This document shows positions 33,602 to 44,074 of a DNA stretch of 64,000 nt, piece by piece. Location: positions 1-64,000 of the forward strand of contig CACMKW010000004.1 of assembly GCA_902614395.1 (NCBI GenBank), read 5' to 3'. The notes beneath the pieces were generated by a model that saw only the letters and a program-made list of their open reading frames with translations, had not been told where the DNA came from and did not search any database. The translations under genes and the position numbers were made by a program. Source of the stretch: an uncultured Alphaproteobacteria bacterium (GTDB lineage Bacteria > Pseudomonadota > Alphaproteobacteria > HIMB59 > GCA-002718135). How positions within the stretch are numbered: the stretch's first letter is position 1; every line of letters begins with the position of its first letter.

Positions 33602-34446
33602 ACACAAATAACTCTGATAAGACATCAAGTTGGAAAAATTGGATAATTAAAAAATTATTATCTAACGATTCAACAAAGGAAGATATCTTAAATTTTATAG
33701 CTAATGATGAAGATGATAAAAATCTCGAAGATCTTAATGATAATAATGAAAAAAATCTAATTAAGAATATTGTAAATTTGAATGAAAAAAGTGTTGAAGA
33801 TTTAATGATACCAAGAAGTGAAATAATTGCACTAGATCATGACAAATCTTATAAAGAAATTTTAGAGGTTATTAAAGAGGAAGGACATTCTAGATTTCCA
33901 GTATACAAAAAAAATATTGATAACGTAATTGGTTTCTTTCATATTAAAGACTTTATAAAATCATCACAAGATACATTTCAAATGAATGAAATTATAAGGG
34001 ATGTTTTATATGTTGCACCAAAATCACCAATTTTAGATTTACTGAAAACTATGAGATCATCGAGAATACATATAGGGCTTGTTGTAGATGGAGTTGGAGG
34101 TGTGGATGGATTAGTTACGATAGAGGATTTAGTTGAAGAAATCGTTGGTGAAATAGAAGATGAACATGATGCTGAAGATGAAGAAGAATTAGTTTATAAA
34201 AAATCAGATAATTCAATAACTGTAGATGCTAGTTATAGAGTAGAAGATTTAGAGGAATTTTTTGCTATTAATATCCCTAGAAATGCAGATGATGAAACAT
34301 CTTCTGTAGGTGGTCTTGTATATGAAAAAATAAATAGAATACCAAAAAATAACGAGGTAATAGATTTTAATGATGAGCTTAGGATAAAGATTGTTAAATC
34401 AAATAATAGAAAAATTGAAATAGTTGAAGTAAATAAAAATAATTGA
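33598..34446 (+). CDS. CorC/HlyC-family CBS-domain protein
   Basis: Soluble protein of 282 aa without the membrane DUF21 domain. It has two CBS domains (about 70-190), with VEDLMIPRSEIIALD and IEDLVEEIVGEIEDEHD, and a C-terminal transporter-associated domain including VDASYRVEDLEEFF and VGGLVYEKINRIPKN. CorC-type proteins are linked to magnesium and cobalt balance. The position between ybeY and lnt is the conserved one. It overlaps both neighbours by four bases. Confidence 0.88.
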   Translation: MNTNNSDKTSSWKNWIIKKLLSNDSTKEDILNFIANDEDDKNLEDLNDNNEKNLIKNIVNLNEKSVEDLMIPRSEIIALDHDKSYKEILEVIKEEGHSRFPVYKKNIDNVIGFFHIKDFIKSSQDTFQMNEIIRDVLYVAPKSPILDLLKTMRSSRIHIGLVVDGVGGVDGLVTIEDLVEEIVGEIEDEHDAEDEEELVYKKSDNSITVDASYRVEDLEEFFAINIPRNADDETSSVGGLVYEKINRIPKNNEVIDFNDELRIKIVKSNNRKIEIVEVNKNN

Positions 34447-35897
34447 GTATTTTAATTTATTTAATCTTAGGACTTCTAACATCACTTTTATTCCCTCCGT
34501 ATTTCTTTTTACCATTAGGTTTCATTATATTCCCCTTTTTATGTTTGCTATTAGATTTAAATAGAAAAAATAATAGTGATTTAAATAATTTTAAAAACCT
34601 TTCATTTTTTGGCTTTGGATTTTTTATAAGTTATTTATTTTGGGTTAAAAATCCTTTTTTTGTTTTTGAAGAAACAAAAAATTTTTTTCTAGTTTTTTTG
34701 TTATTAATAATCTTATTATCTTTAATTCTAAGTTTAGTATTTACAATAATTTATAAGTTAGGAAAAAATATTCCAATAATTTTTTTAATTCCAACTATGT
34801 TCACTATTAGTGAATATATAATTTCAGTGCTTTTTTATGGATTTCCATGGTTTACCTTCTCTCTAGTTGTTTCTAGTAATGAATATCTACTTTTTTCATT
34901 AAAGTTATTTGGAACGTTAATTTCAAGTTATTTGATAATACAGATATTCTGTCTACCTTTTATTTTAATTACTAAAGTTAAACTGAAAAAGGAACTTGGA
35001 TTCCTTTCAATTTTAATAATTTTACCAACAATTTTTTTAATAATCTCAAACTTAAATTCTAAAAATAATAATTTAAATACCAACGAATTAGATTTAGAAA
35101 TTTTCCAATTAAATTTTGAAAACAATAATAAATCTTTAACTCCAGAAAAAAAACTAAATATAATTATTAAAAATATTCATGAAAGTACTGCAGATTTATT
35201 AATTTTTGGTGAAAATAATTTTCCTTATATTGTAGATAATCTTGATCTAAAAATCTTAAAAGAATCCTTAAAAGAAAATCAAATATTGATTATTGGTGCC
35301 ACAAGGTTTGAAAGTGATAATTACTATAATAGTTTAATCAATATTACTAAGTCAAAAGTAAATTACTTTGACAAAATAATACTTGTTCCTTTTGGAGAAT
35401 TTTTACCCCTTAGAGATTCCTTAACTTTTTTAGAGAGTATTGTTGGTCCAAACAATTATTCAAATGGTAAAGGAGAAAGAATAATTAATTTATCAAATAA
35501 TATAAGTTTTATTCCAGTAATTTGTTACGAGATAGTTTTTTATTGGAAACTCATAAATGAGTTAAACTACAAAAGTAATTTTATTATAAATATAACTAAT
35601 GATTTTTGGTTTGGTAAATATATAGGACCATATCAGCATTTTTATTTAACTAAAATCAGAGCAGCAGAGTTTAATAAACCAATTATTCGTGTTTCTAATA
35701 ATGGAGTATCTGCAGTGATAGATAATAATGGAAGAGTGTTGAACAAAACCCAACTAAACAATACTGAGAAATTAAAACATACATTATTATTTCACGAAAA
35801 TCATAATTTTTTTGAGTTTCACTTTATATTTAAAATATATTTCTTTACTATTTTTATTTTAACTATTTTCTATTATTCAAGAAAAAATGCTCAGTAG
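34443..35897 (+). CDS. lnt: Apolipoprotein N-acyltransferase Lnt
   Basis: Inner-membrane enzyme of 484 aa that adds the third acyl chain to lipoproteins. About six N-terminal helices (1-200) precede a nitrilase-like periplasmic domain. The catalytic residues are visible: Glu in FGENNFP, Lys in DKIILVPFGEFLP and Cys in VICYEIVFYW, followed by ITNDFWFGKYIGPYQH. A final helix closes the protein. The start is TTG at 34443, overlapping the previous stop. It overlaps trmB by eleven bases. Confidence 0.92.
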   Translation: MSILIYLILGLLTSLLFPPYFFLPLGFIIFPFLCLLLDLNRKNNSDLNNFKNLSFFGFGFFISYLFWVKNPFFVFEETKNFFLVFLLLIILLSLILSLVFTIIYKLGKNIPIIFLIPTMFTISEYIISVLFYGFPWFTFSLVVSSNEYLLFSLKLFGTLISSYLIIQIFCLPFILITKVKLKKELGFLSILIILPTIFLIISNLNSKNNNLNTNELDLEIFQLNFENNNKSLTPEKKLNIIIKNIHESTADLLIFGENNFPYIVDNLDLKILKESLKENQILIIGATRFESDNYYNSLINITKSKVNYFDKIILVPFGEFLPLRDSLTFLESIVGPNNYSNGKGERIINLSNNISFIPVICYEIVFYWKLINELNYKSNFIINITNDFWFGKYIGPYQHFYLTKIRAAEFNKPIIRVSNNGVSAVIDNNGRVLNKTQLNNTEKLKHTLLFHENHNFFEFHFIFKIYFFTIFILTIFYYSRKNAQ

Positions 35898-36543
35898 TAA
35901 TTATACTAATCGATTATTTGGAAGAACAAGAGGAAGAAGTAAAAAAAAAATCAATTTAAAAAATTATCATGAAACAGTTGAAAAATTTAAGTTTCAAAAT
36001 TTTGATGAAAAATTTGATTATATTTTAGATATTGGCACAGGTTATGGTGAAACAAGTATATTTCTAGCAAAGAAATTTACAGATAAAATTGTTGTTTCAT
36101 GTGAAAAATATATTGATGGTAATATAGTTTTACTAAAAAATATTGAAAAAAATAAAATTCGCAATATTCGTTTACATAATGGTAATGTCTATAATGTTTT
36201 AGAAAATACAAATAAAAAATATTTTAAACTTGTATGGATATTTTTTCCTGATCCATGGCCAAAAAATAGACATTCCAAACGTAGATTGATAACCAGCGAT
36301 TTTTTGTTAAAACTTCATAAAATTCTAAAAGATAATAGTGAGATACATATAGCAACAGATTCAACAATATATGTAAGATTTATTTTAAATTCAATTTACA
36401 CTTGTAAGGATTATTTTCTTTGGTTGAATCAGTCTAATATGAATTTAAATATAAAAGATTATTTCAATATTGAGACAAAATATTACAAAAAAGCAATTAA
36501 TTCTCAAAGAAAACCATCTTTATTCATTTTAAGAAAATTATAA
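35887..36543 (+). CDS. trmB: tRNA (guanine-N7-)-methyltransferase TrmB
   Basis: SAM-dependent methyltransferase of 218 aa for m7G46 in tRNA. The N-terminal FGRTRGRSKKK block, the SAM site LDIGTGYGETSIFLA, and FFPDPWPKNRHSKRR with the catalytic Asp, are all TrmB signatures. It is last in the long operon beginning at tsaB; a terminator-like hairpin follows just ahead of nusA. No rimP gene follows, although it commonly does in related bacteria. Confidence 0.94.
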   Translation: MLSSNYTNRLFGRTRGRSKKKINLKNYHETVEKFKFQNFDEKFDYILDIGTGYGETSIFLAKKFTDKIVVSCEKYIDGNIVLLKNIEKNKIRNIRLHNGNVYNVLENTNKKYFKLVWIFFPDPWPKNRHSKRRLITSDFLLKLHKILKDNSEIHIATDSTIYVRFILNSIYTCKDYFLWLNQSNMNLNIKDYFNIETKYYKKAINSQRKPSLFILRKL

Positions 36544-36583
36544 GCTTGAAATTCTCTAAAATATTTATATACGCAACAATATT

Positions 36584-36609
36584 AAGGTGGGTTATCCCAC
36601 CTTTTTTTT
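36584..36609 (+). terminator. Terminator/attenuator hairpin directly upstream of nusA
   Basis: AAGGTGGG (36584-36591) pairs with CCCACCTT (36596-36603), loop TTAT, followed by a T run to 36609. The nusA ATG is at 36616, only six bases later. It ends the upstream operon, or attenuates read-through into nusA. NusA itself affects such hairpins, so autoregulation is possible. Confidence 0.85.
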
Positions 36610-36615
36610 ATAACT

Positions 36616-38154
36616 ATGGCTAAAAAAAAATACAATGTAATCCGAGAAGAAATGCTACAAGTTGCTTCAAATGTAGCAGAAGAAAAGAATATAGACCAAG
36701 ATTCAGTTTTTTCAGCTATGGAACAAGCATTAGAAAAAGCTGCAAGAGTTAAATACGGTCAAGATATTGATATAAGAATTTCTATTGATAGAGCAACTGG
36801 CGATATTAAATTAAATTCATACCTTGAAGTAGTTGATAATATTGACGAAGAATTACAATCCAGACAAATTCTTTTAGAAGATGCAAAACAGATTAACTCA
36901 GAGATAAATCTAGGAGAGTTTATTATTAAAGAATTACCTCCCATTGAATTAGGAAGAGTTGCTGCACAAAATGCAAAAGGTGTTATTATTCAAAAAGTAA
37001 GAGAAGCTGATAAATCTAATCAATATGAAGAATATAAAGATAAAGTTGGAGAAATAGCTGTTGGTATAGTTAAAAGGACTGAATTTGGAAATTTAATTAT
37101 AGATTTAGGTAAAAGTGAAGCAATAATTAAAAGAGAGGAACTTATTCCAAGAGAAACATTTAAGAACGGTGATAGGGTAAGAGCATATATATATGAAGTA
37201 AAAAATGATGTTAAAGGATATCAAGTTTTCTTATCAAGAACCCATCCTCAGTTTTTATCGAAACTATTTTTTCAAGAGGTGCCTGAAATATACGAGGGAG
37301 TCATAACCGTTAAAAGTGTTGCGAGAGACCCAGGTTCAAGAGCTAAGATTAGTGTATTTACAGAAGACTCTACTATAGATCCCGTTGGTGCTTGTGTTGG
37401 AATGAGGGGCTCAAGAGTTCAAGCAGTAGTAAATGAGTTACAAGGAGAAAAAATAGATATTGTTACATGGTCAGACAATCAAGCTACTTTTTTAGCAAAC
37501 GCACTAGCTCCCGCAGAAGTTAGTAAGATTTTTTTATATGAAGAAAAGAATAAAGTAGAGGTTGTAATACCCGATGATCAACTAAGCTTGGCTATTGGAA
37601 GAAAAGGTCAAAATGTAAAGTTAGCCTCTAATCTAACTAGTTTGGAAATAGACATCTTAACTGAGGATGAAGAATCGGAAAGAAGACAACAAGAGTTTAA
37701 AGAAAAAAGTATTTTATTAGCTGAAACTCTTGATGTTGAAGATGTCATTGCCCAGTTACTTGTGACTGATGGATATACAACAGTTGAGTCTATAGCTACC
37801 GAAACTTTAGAAAATCTAGAAAAAATTGAAGGTTTTGATTCTACTTTAGCTCAAGAGATAATAGATAGATCTAAAAATTTTGTAAAAGATAAAGAAGAAT
37901 CTGATAAAAAATTAATAGAAGAAAATATTGCTGATGAAAAATTAAAAAATTTGAAAGGTATGAATAATAGTATTTTAGCACAACTTGCTAAATCAAATAT
38001 TTTAAATGTAAATGATTTTGCAGATTTAGCCACTTTTGAACTTATTGATAAAGAAGAAGGTATTTTAAAAGAACTAGAGCTTGACGAGGAAACTGCTAAC
38101 AATATGATAATGGAGGCAAGAAGTTTCTGGTCTGAAGGACAAAATAAGGATTAA
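36616..38154 (+). CDS. nusA: Transcription termination/antitermination factor NusA
   Basis: RNA-polymerase-binding factor of 512 aa. Domains in order are the N-terminal domain (1 to about 130), S1 (VGEIAVGIVKRTEFGNLIIDLG), KH1 (around DPVGACVGMRGSRVQAV), KH2 (LSLAIGRKGQNVKLAS), and two C-terminal helix-hairpin-helix repeats. It is first in nusA-infB-rbfA-truB-rpsO-pnp. rimP before it and ylxR after it, usual in alphaproteobacteria, are not seen. Confidence 0.96.
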   Translation: MAKKKYNVIREEMLQVASNVAEEKNIDQDSVFSAMEQALEKAARVKYGQDIDIRISIDRATGDIKLNSYLEVVDNIDEELQSRQILLEDAKQINSEINLGEFIIKELPPIELGRVAAQNAKGVIIQKVREADKSNQYEEYKDKVGEIAVGIVKRTEFGNLIIDLGKSEAIIKREELIPRETFKNGDRVRAYIYEVKNDVKGYQVFLSRTHPQFLSKLFFQEVPEIYEGVITVKSVARDPGSRAKISVFTEDSTIDPVGACVGMRGSRVQAVVNELQGEKIDIVTWSDNQATFLANALAPAEVSKIFLYEEKNKVEVVIPDDQLSLAIGRKGQNVKLASNLTSLEIDILTEDEESERRQQEFKEKSILLAETLDVEDVIAQLLVTDGYTTVESIATETLENLEKIEGFDSTLAQEIIDRSKNFVKDKEESDKKLIEENIADEKLKNLKGMNNSILAQLAKSNILNVNDFADLATFELIDKEEGILKELELDEETANNMIMEARSFWSEGQNKD

Positions 38155-38156
38155 AA

Positions 38157-40397
38157 TTGGATAAAGATAAAGGTAACAAAAAAAAACCATTAAAATTATC
38201 ATCATCAGGTAGATTGCAAATAAGAAAAAATCTTGGTCCAGCTGGTGATAAGACTAGATCTAGTGGTAACAAGAAAACAATTCAAATTGTTTTCAAGAAT
38301 AAAAATAATCAACAGAAAAGTTCATCAACAACTCAATCAAATTTTAGAGGATCCTCCAGTTTAAGAACTTCTAGACCAACTGTTGGCTCAGCAACTCAAC
38401 CAAACTTTTCTCCTCCAAATAAAGCAAGAAGTTTTGAAAATAAAAATAAAAAAAATGTAGATAAAAAAACACAACAAAAAAAATCAACTCTTAGACCGCT
38501 TGAAGACGATTTTAGTAAATCTGATGCAAAAAAAATTTTAGAACAAGAGGAACAAGAATTTGATAAATTTCCTAGTTTAGCTAAAATCAAAAGAGCTAGA
38601 GAAAAAGAAAAACTCAAATCAGTAAACGATGAAGATGAAAGTAAAATTTCTAGAGAAATTTCTATTCCAGATTTTATTACTGTTCAAGATTTAGCCAATA
38701 GAATGGCAGAAAAAACAGCTGATGTAGTTAAAGTTTTAATGAAAATGGGTGTTATGGCAAATGCAACACAATCTTTGGAGAGTGATACAGCTCAATTAGT
38801 TGCAGAAGAGTTAGGTCATAAAGTAAATGTAGTTAAAGATGATGATATATTGAATGATATTAAAGATTTTGAAGATCAAGAAGAAAGTCTTAAAAAAAGA
38901 GCTCCCGTGGTAACAATCATGGGTCATGTCGATCATGGAAAAACCTCCTTACTTGATGCTTTTAGAAAAACTAATATAGTTTCTGGGGAAGCTGGTGGCA
39001 TAACGCAACATATTGGTGCTTATCAAATAAATAATAACAATAAAAAAATTACATTTATTGATACACCAGGTCATGCCGCTTTTTCAAATATGAGGGCTAG
39101 AGGATCTAAGACAACTGATATAATCATACTTGTTGTGGCTGCAGACGATGGAATTAAACCTCAGACAATTGAATCAATCGCTCATGCAAAGTCAGCTGAC
39201 GTGCCAATAATAGTAGCAATTAACAAAATTGATCTCCCAGGAGCTGATGCTGATAAAGTTAGAAATGAATTACTTAGTCATGAAGTGATTGTTGAAAAAC
39301 TAAGTGGTGAAGTCTTAGATATAGAAGTATCAGCAACTAAAGGAACAAATTTAGATAAATTAGAAGAAGCTATTCATCTTCAAGCAGACCTTCTTAATCT
39401 CAAAGCTAACCCTGATAGAAAGGCTAGAGGATCTGTAATTGAATCTAAACTTGAAAAGGGCCGAGGTTCGGTGGCAACAGTTTTAGTACAAAAAGGAACA
39501 TTAAAAGTAAGTGATATTTTTGTATCAGGATCTGAGTGGGGAAAAGTTAAAGCTTTAATTGATGATAAAGGTAAAAATATAAAACAAGCAGAACCATCAG
39601 TACCAGTTGAAGTTCTGGGATTTGATTCTAATCCATTAGCTGGTGATGATTTTATTGTAGTAGAAAGTGAGGGTATTGCACGTAAAATTTCAGAATTTAG
39701 ATCAAGTAAACTTCAAATTCAAAAAAATACTGTCGCTAAATCTAATGTTGAAGAGATGTTTGCCCAAATTAATAAAGGTGAAGCAACAAGTCTTCCAGTG
39801 GTAATTAAAACGGATGTTCAAGGTTCAGCAGAAGCAATCGAAAACTCAATAACTAAACTGTCAACTGATGAAGTAAAGGTAAATGTTATTTATAAGGGTG
39901 TAGGTGCAATTACTGAGAGTGATGTTACCTTAGCTGGTTCTGGGAAGGGTTTTATTGTTGGTTTTAATGTTAGAGCACTACCTCACGCAAGAGATATTGC
40001 AAAAAGAGATGGTGTAGATATTAAATATTATTCAATTATTTACGAGCTCATTGACGATGTAAAAAATCTTTTAACTGGTTTATTAAAACCTGATATTTCT
40101 GAAAATATTACTGGTAATGTTGAAATTAGAGAGGTGTTCAATATCTCTAAAGTTGGAAATATTGCAGGGTGTATGGTTAAAGATGGTCTTATTTCTAGAA
40201 AATCACAGATCAGAATACTAAGAGATAATATCGTAATTCATAAAGGACAAATTAGTAGTCTAAAAAGATTTAAGGAAGAGGTTGCCGAGGTAAAGTCTGG
40301 TTTTGAGTGCGGTGTAATGCTTGATAATTATAGTGATATAAAAGTAGGTGATATTATTGAAACATTCGAAGAAGTTTCTACAAGTAGAAAGTTATAA
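38157..40397 (+). CDS. infB: Translation initiation factor IF-2
   Basis: GTPase of 746 aa that positions initiator tRNA. The basic, low-complexity N terminus is short for a proteobacterium and starts from TTG at 38157, two bases after nusA; KKPLKLSSSGRLQIRKN supports this start. GTPase motifs are GHVDHGKTSLLD, DTPGHAAF and NKIDLP. The C-terminal IF2 domains follow, ending KVGDIIETFE. Confidence 0.96.
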   Translation: MDKDKGNKKKPLKLSSSGRLQIRKNLGPAGDKTRSSGNKKTIQIVFKNKNNQQKSSSTTQSNFRGSSSLRTSRPTVGSATQPNFSPPNKARSFENKNKKNVDKKTQQKKSTLRPLEDDFSKSDAKKILEQEEQEFDKFPSLAKIKRAREKEKLKSVNDEDESKISREISIPDFITVQDLANRMAEKTADVVKVLMKMGVMANATQSLESDTAQLVAEELGHKVNVVKDDDILNDIKDFEDQEESLKKRAPVVTIMGHVDHGKTSLLDAFRKTNIVSGEAGGITQHIGAYQINNNNKKITFIDTPGHAAFSNMRARGSKTTDIIILVVAADDGIKPQTIESIAHAKSADVPIIVAINKIDLPGADADKVRNELLSHEVIVEKLSGEVLDIEVSATKGTNLDKLEEAIHLQADLLNLKANPDRKARGSVIESKLEKGRGSVATVLVQKGTLKVSDIFVSGSEWGKVKALIDDKGKNIKQAEPSVPVEVLGFDSNPLAGDDFIVVESEGIARKISEFRSSKLQIQKNTVAKSNVEEMFAQINKGEATSLPVVIKTDVQGSAEAIENSITKLSTDEVKVNVIYKGVGAITESDVTLAGSGKGFIVGFNVRALPHARDIAKRDGVDIKYYSIIYELIDDVKNLLTGLLKPDISENITGNVEIREVFNISKVGNIAGCMVKDGLISRKSQIRILRDNIVIHKGQISSLKRFKEEVAEVKSGFECGVMLDNYSDIKVGDIIETFEEVSTSRKL

Positions 40398-40409
40398 TGT
40401 TTTTTTACA

Positions 40410-40775
40410 ATGGATACGCAGAGGCAAATTAGATTTGGTGAGTTGATAAGGTCATTATTAAGTGATTGTTTACTAAAAGAAGATTTTTTTGACGAAAATA
40501 TTAATTCTACATCAATTACAATATCATTTGTTAGAATGTCTAAGGACTTAAAAATTGCAAATGTCTACTTTATGCCTCTTGGTGGTAAAGACAAATCAGA
40601 AATATTAGATATTTTGAAGGATAGAAAATATATTTTTCAGAAGTTTCTTTCAAAAGCAAAAATTAATTCAAAATTCACTCCAAAACTCTCTTTTTATCTA
40701 GACGACACATTTGACGAGGCAGAAAAAATTGAAAATTTATTATTAAACAAAAATGTCCTTAGAGATATTAAGTAA
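40410..40775 (+). CDS. rbfA: Ribosome-binding factor A
   Basis: Small KH-fold 30S maturation factor of 121 aa. Recognisable segments are RQIRFGELIRSLLSDCL at the N terminus, SFVRMSKDLKIANVYFMPLGG in the middle and FTPKLSFYLDDTFDEAEKI near the end. The last base of its stop is the first base of the truB ATG (TAATG). Position in the nusA-infB operon confirms the call. Confidence 0.92.
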   Translation: MDTQRQIRFGELIRSLLSDCLLKEDFFDENINSTSITISFVRMSKDLKIANVYFMPLGGKDKSEILDILKDRKYIFQKFLSKAKINSKFTPKLSFYLDDTFDEAEKIENLLLNKNVLRDIK

Positions 40776-41680
40776 TGATTTCAAAACAAGGTTGGATAAA
40801 TTTATATAAACCCACAAATATTACATCTTTTAAAGCCATAAATTCTATTAAAAAAAAATTTTCAATTAATAAAATTGGTCATGCTGGTACTTTAGACCCT
40901 ATGGCAGAAGGTGTGTTACCAATTGCTATAGGTAAAGCAACTAAACTAATTCCATATATTAGTAAAATGAATAAAGAATATGAATTTACAGTAACTTGGG
41001 GAATTCAAACAACAACAGATGATGCTGAAGGTAGAATTTTATTTGAATCAAACTACCTTCCTAAAAGAAAAGAAATAGAAAAGAAAATTATTAAGTATAT
41101 GGGTTATATAAATCAGATACCTCCAAAAGTTTCGGCAGTTAAAATTAATGGTAAAAGAGCTTATAAATTATTTAGAGAAAATAAAAAATTTACGATTCAA
41201 CCAAAAAAAGTTTTTATCGAAGATTTGCGTATTACTAACCATCGTATAGACAAAACGTCATTTAAAATTTTATGCGGGCAGGGGTTTTATATTAGGAGTC
41301 TAGCTCGTGATTTAGCCATAGATCTTAAAACATATGGTCACATTTCTTCATTGAAAAGGTCAAAAGTAGGTAAATTCAGTGAAAAAAATTCGATTTTACT
41401 GGACGATCTTCTAAAAATAGGACAAACGCACGAACAAATTAATTGTATCTCCACTACAATTTCTATGCTGGACGACATCTTGGCTTATGAAATTGAAGAA
41501 AAATTAGATATTGAAAATTTATCTTATGGAAGATCTATTAAAATTGATGAAAGAAAAATTATAAATCCTTTGTCAATAAACTTAGATAAAAAAAATATTT
41601 TTTTATTTAAGAAAGGAGACATTGTCTCAATAGGCAAATTAGAAGGTAATTTGTTTAAACCAAATAAAATACTAATATAG
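40775..41680 (+). CDS. truB: tRNA pseudouridine-55 synthase TruB
   Basis: Pseudouridine synthase of 301 aa. The catalytic motif [15 protein letters not shown] contains the nucleophile Asp, with [13 protein letters not shown] at the N terminus, [16 protein letters not shown] and [12 protein letters not shown] further on. It makes Psi55 in the T-loop of most tRNAs. It is coupled to rbfA and followed by rpsO after eight bases. Confidence 0.95.
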   Translation: MISKQGWINLYKPTNITSFKAINSIKKKFSINKIGHAGTLDPMAEGVLPIAIGKATKLIPYISKMNKEYEFTVTWGIQTTTDDAEGRILFESNYLPKRKEIEKKIIKYMGYINQIPPKVSAVKINGKRAYKLFRENKKFTIQPKKVFIEDLRITNHRIDKTSFKILCGQGFYIRSLARDLAIDLKTYGHISSLKRSKVGKFSEKNSILLDDLLKIGQTHEQINCISTTISMLDDILAYEIEEKLDIENLSYGRSIKIDERKIINPLSINLDKKNIFLFKKGDIVSIGKLEGNLFKPNKILI

Positions 41681-41688
41681 GAGAACCG

Positions 41689-41958
41689 ATGTCGATAACA
41701 AAAGAAAATAAAAAAAATCTTATTAATGAATTTTCTAAAAATGAAAAAGATACTGGATCAGCAGGTATTCAAATAGCAGTTTTAACAGAAAGAATAAAAA
41801 ATTTAACTGAACATTTTAAAACTCACAATAAAGATAATCATTCAAAAAGAGGACTAGTATCATTAGTTAATAAAAGAAAAAAATTATTAAACTACTTATC
41901 TAAAAAAAATAAATCTGAATATTCAGATTTAATTAAAAAATTAAATATTAGAGGTTAA
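41689..41958 (+). CDS. rpsO: 30S ribosomal protein S15
   Basis: Ribosomal protein of 89 aa, the standard size. [20 protein letters not shown] and [20 protein letters not shown] are the S15 signatures. GGAG at 41680-41683, five bases before the ATG, is one of the few strong ribosome sites in this region, fitting high expression. The usual rpsO-pnp order follows. Confidence 0.96.
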   Translation: MSITKENKKNLINEFSKNEKDTGSAGIQIAVLTERIKNLTEHFKTHNKDNHSKRGLVSLVNKRKKLLNYLSKKNKSEYSDLIKKLNIRG

Positions 41959-41980
41959 AAAAAAGAGGATAAATAAAATT

Positions 41981-44074
41981 ATGTTTGATGTGAAAAATGT
42001 GGAAATTGAATGGGCTGGAAGAAAACTTAAATTAGAAACAGGAAAAATAGCAAGGCAAGCTGACTCAACAGTTATAGCTACTTATGGTGGTACGACAGTT
42101 ATGTGTAATGTAGTTGCTGCAAAAGAAGCAAATCCTGATATGGATTTTTTCCCCTTAACTGTAAATTATCAAGAAAAATATTATTCCGTAGGAAAAATAC
42201 CTGGTGGTTTTTTTAAAAGAGAGGCTAGACCAACTGAAAAAGAAACATTAGTTTCTCGATTAATTGATAGGCCAGTTAGACCTCTATTTCATAAAGATTT
42301 TAAAAATGAGACTCAAGTTACTTGTACTGTATTATCACATGACCAAGAAAATGACTCAGATGTTGTAGCAATGGTAGCAGCAAGTGCTGCATTGACTTTA
42401 TCTGGTTTGCCATTTTTAGGCCCACTCGGAGCAATTAAGATTGGTTTTATAGACGATGAGTTTGTTGTTAATCCGAGTAAGAGTCAATTATCAAATTCTA
42501 AATTAGAATTAGTATTGGCAGGGACTAAGGAAGGCGTACTAATGATCGAGTCTGAAGCTCACGAGCTTTCAGAAAAACAAATGCTTGATGCAGTAGTTCT
42601 CGGTCAAGAAAATTATAAAACAGTGATTGAAGCAATAATTTCCTTAGCTAAAAAAGCTGCAAAAGAACCATGGGATCTTAAAGAAAAAGATGAAGAAATT
42701 AAAAATCTACCATCTAAAATCAACGAAGACTTTGGTAAAGAGTTTATAGATGCGTATAAAATAACTGAAAAACAAAAAAGATCAGAAAAATTATCCTCAC
42801 TAAGAAACGAAATTTCCGAAAAATTTGTAAGTGAAACACTCTCTCCAGTACTAGTTTCAGATGCAATTAAAAATGTAGAAAAAGATATAGTTAGAGGTGA
42901 ATTAATTAATACTGGTAATAGAATTGATGGAAGAGATACAAAAACAGTCCGTCCAATTGTGTGTGAAACTGGAGTTTTAGAAAGAACTCACGGGTCTGCA
43001 TTATTTACAAGAGGAGAAACACAAGCTCTTGTAGTTTCAACTTTAGGAACTGGACAAGACGAGCAAAGAATAGATGCAATTGATGGTGAATATACAGAGA
43101 ATTTTATGTTGCATTATAATTTTCCACCTTACTCTGTTGGAGAAGTTGGAAGAATAGGTTCTACTAGTAGAAGAGAAATAGGACATGGAAAATTAGCCTG
43201 GAGAGCTATTCACCCAATGTTACCTTCTAAAGAAAAGTTTCCTTACACTTATAGAGTTGTATCTGAAATTACAGAATCTAATGGCTCTAGCTCTATGGCA
43301 ACTGTTTGTGGTACTTCAATGTCTTTAATGGATGCAGGAGTGCCTTTAGAAAGACCAGTAGCAGGTATAGCGATGGGCTTAATTAAAGAGAATGATAAAT
43401 ATGTAATATTATCAGACATACTTGGTGATGAAGATCATCTTGGTGATATGGATTTTAAAGTTGCAGGAACTTCTGAAGGAATAACCTCATTACAAATGGA
43501 TATTAAAATAACTAGTATCACAGCTGAAATTATGGAAGAAGCATTAGCGCAAGCTAAAGATGGACGCTTCCATATACTTGGTGAAATGGCTAAAGCAATC
43601 GATAAACCTAATCAATCGATTTCCCAATACGCGCCAACAATAACTAATCTACAAATAAACAAAGATAAAATTAGAGAAGTTATTGGTAAAGGAGGAGCAG
43701 TTATTAGAGAAATATCTGAAACAACCGGAGCTAAAATTGAAATCAATGATGAAGGTTTAGTGAGTATTGCAGCTGTAGATCAAAAATCTGGAAATGATGC
43801 ATTAGAATGGATCAAAGGCATTGTCGAAGAACCAGAGATTGGTAAAATTTATGATGGTAAAGTTATAAAGATAATGGATTTTGGTGCTTTTGTTAATTTC
43901 ATGGGATCTACAGATGGTCTTGTTCATATTAGTCAATTAAAAAATGAAAGAGTAGAGAAAGTTGAAGATGTTATTAGTGAAGGAGATATCGTTAAAGTGA
44001 AAGTATTAGATATCGACTCAAGAGGAAAAATAAAACTTTCTATGAAAGCAGTTGACGCAGAAGAAAACACTTAA
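41981..44074 (+). CDS. pnp: Polyribonucleotide nucleotidyltransferase (PNPase)
   Basis: 3'-5' phosphorolytic exoribonuclease of 697 aa. It has two RNase PH-like domains: [21 protein letters not shown] and [12 protein letters not shown] in the first, then [29 protein letters not shown] and GKLAWRAI in the second. KH ([15 protein letters not shown]) and S1 ([17 protein letters not shown]) domains follow. It uses phosphate to degrade RNA, releasing nucleoside diphosphates. It overlaps the following diesterase gene by 23 bases. Confidence 0.96.
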   Translation: MFDVKNVEIEWAGRKLKLETGKIARQADSTVIATYGGTTVMCNVVAAKEANPDMDFFPLTVNYQEKYYSVGKIPGGFFKREARPTEKETLVSRLIDRPVRPLFHKDFKNETQVTCTVLSHDQENDSDVVAMVAASAALTLSGLPFLGPLGAIKIGFIDDEFVVNPSKSQLSNSKLELVLAGTKEGVLMIESEAHELSEKQMLDAVVLGQENYKTVIEAIISLAKKAAKEPWDLKEKDEEIKNLPSKINEDFGKEFIDAYKITEKQKRSEKLSSLRNEISEKFVSETLSPVLVSDAIKNVEKDIVRGELINTGNRIDGRDTKTVRPIVCETGVLERTHGSALFTRGETQALVVSTLGTGQDEQRIDAIDGEYTENFMLHYNFPPYSVGEVGRIGSTSRREIGHGKLAWRAIHPMLPSKEKFPYTYRVVSEITESNGSSSMATVCGTSMSLMDAGVPLERPVAGIAMGLIKENDKYVILSDILGDEDHLGDMDFKVAGTSEGITSLQMDIKITSITAEIMEEALAQAKDGRFHILGEMAKAIDKPNQSISQYAPTITNLQINKDKIREVIGKGGAVIREISETTGAKIEINDEGLVSIAAVDQKSGNDALEWIKGIVEEPEIGKIYDGKVIKIMDFGAFVNFMGSTDGLVHISQLKNERVEKVEDVISEGDIVKVKVLDIDSRGKIKLSMKAVDAEENT

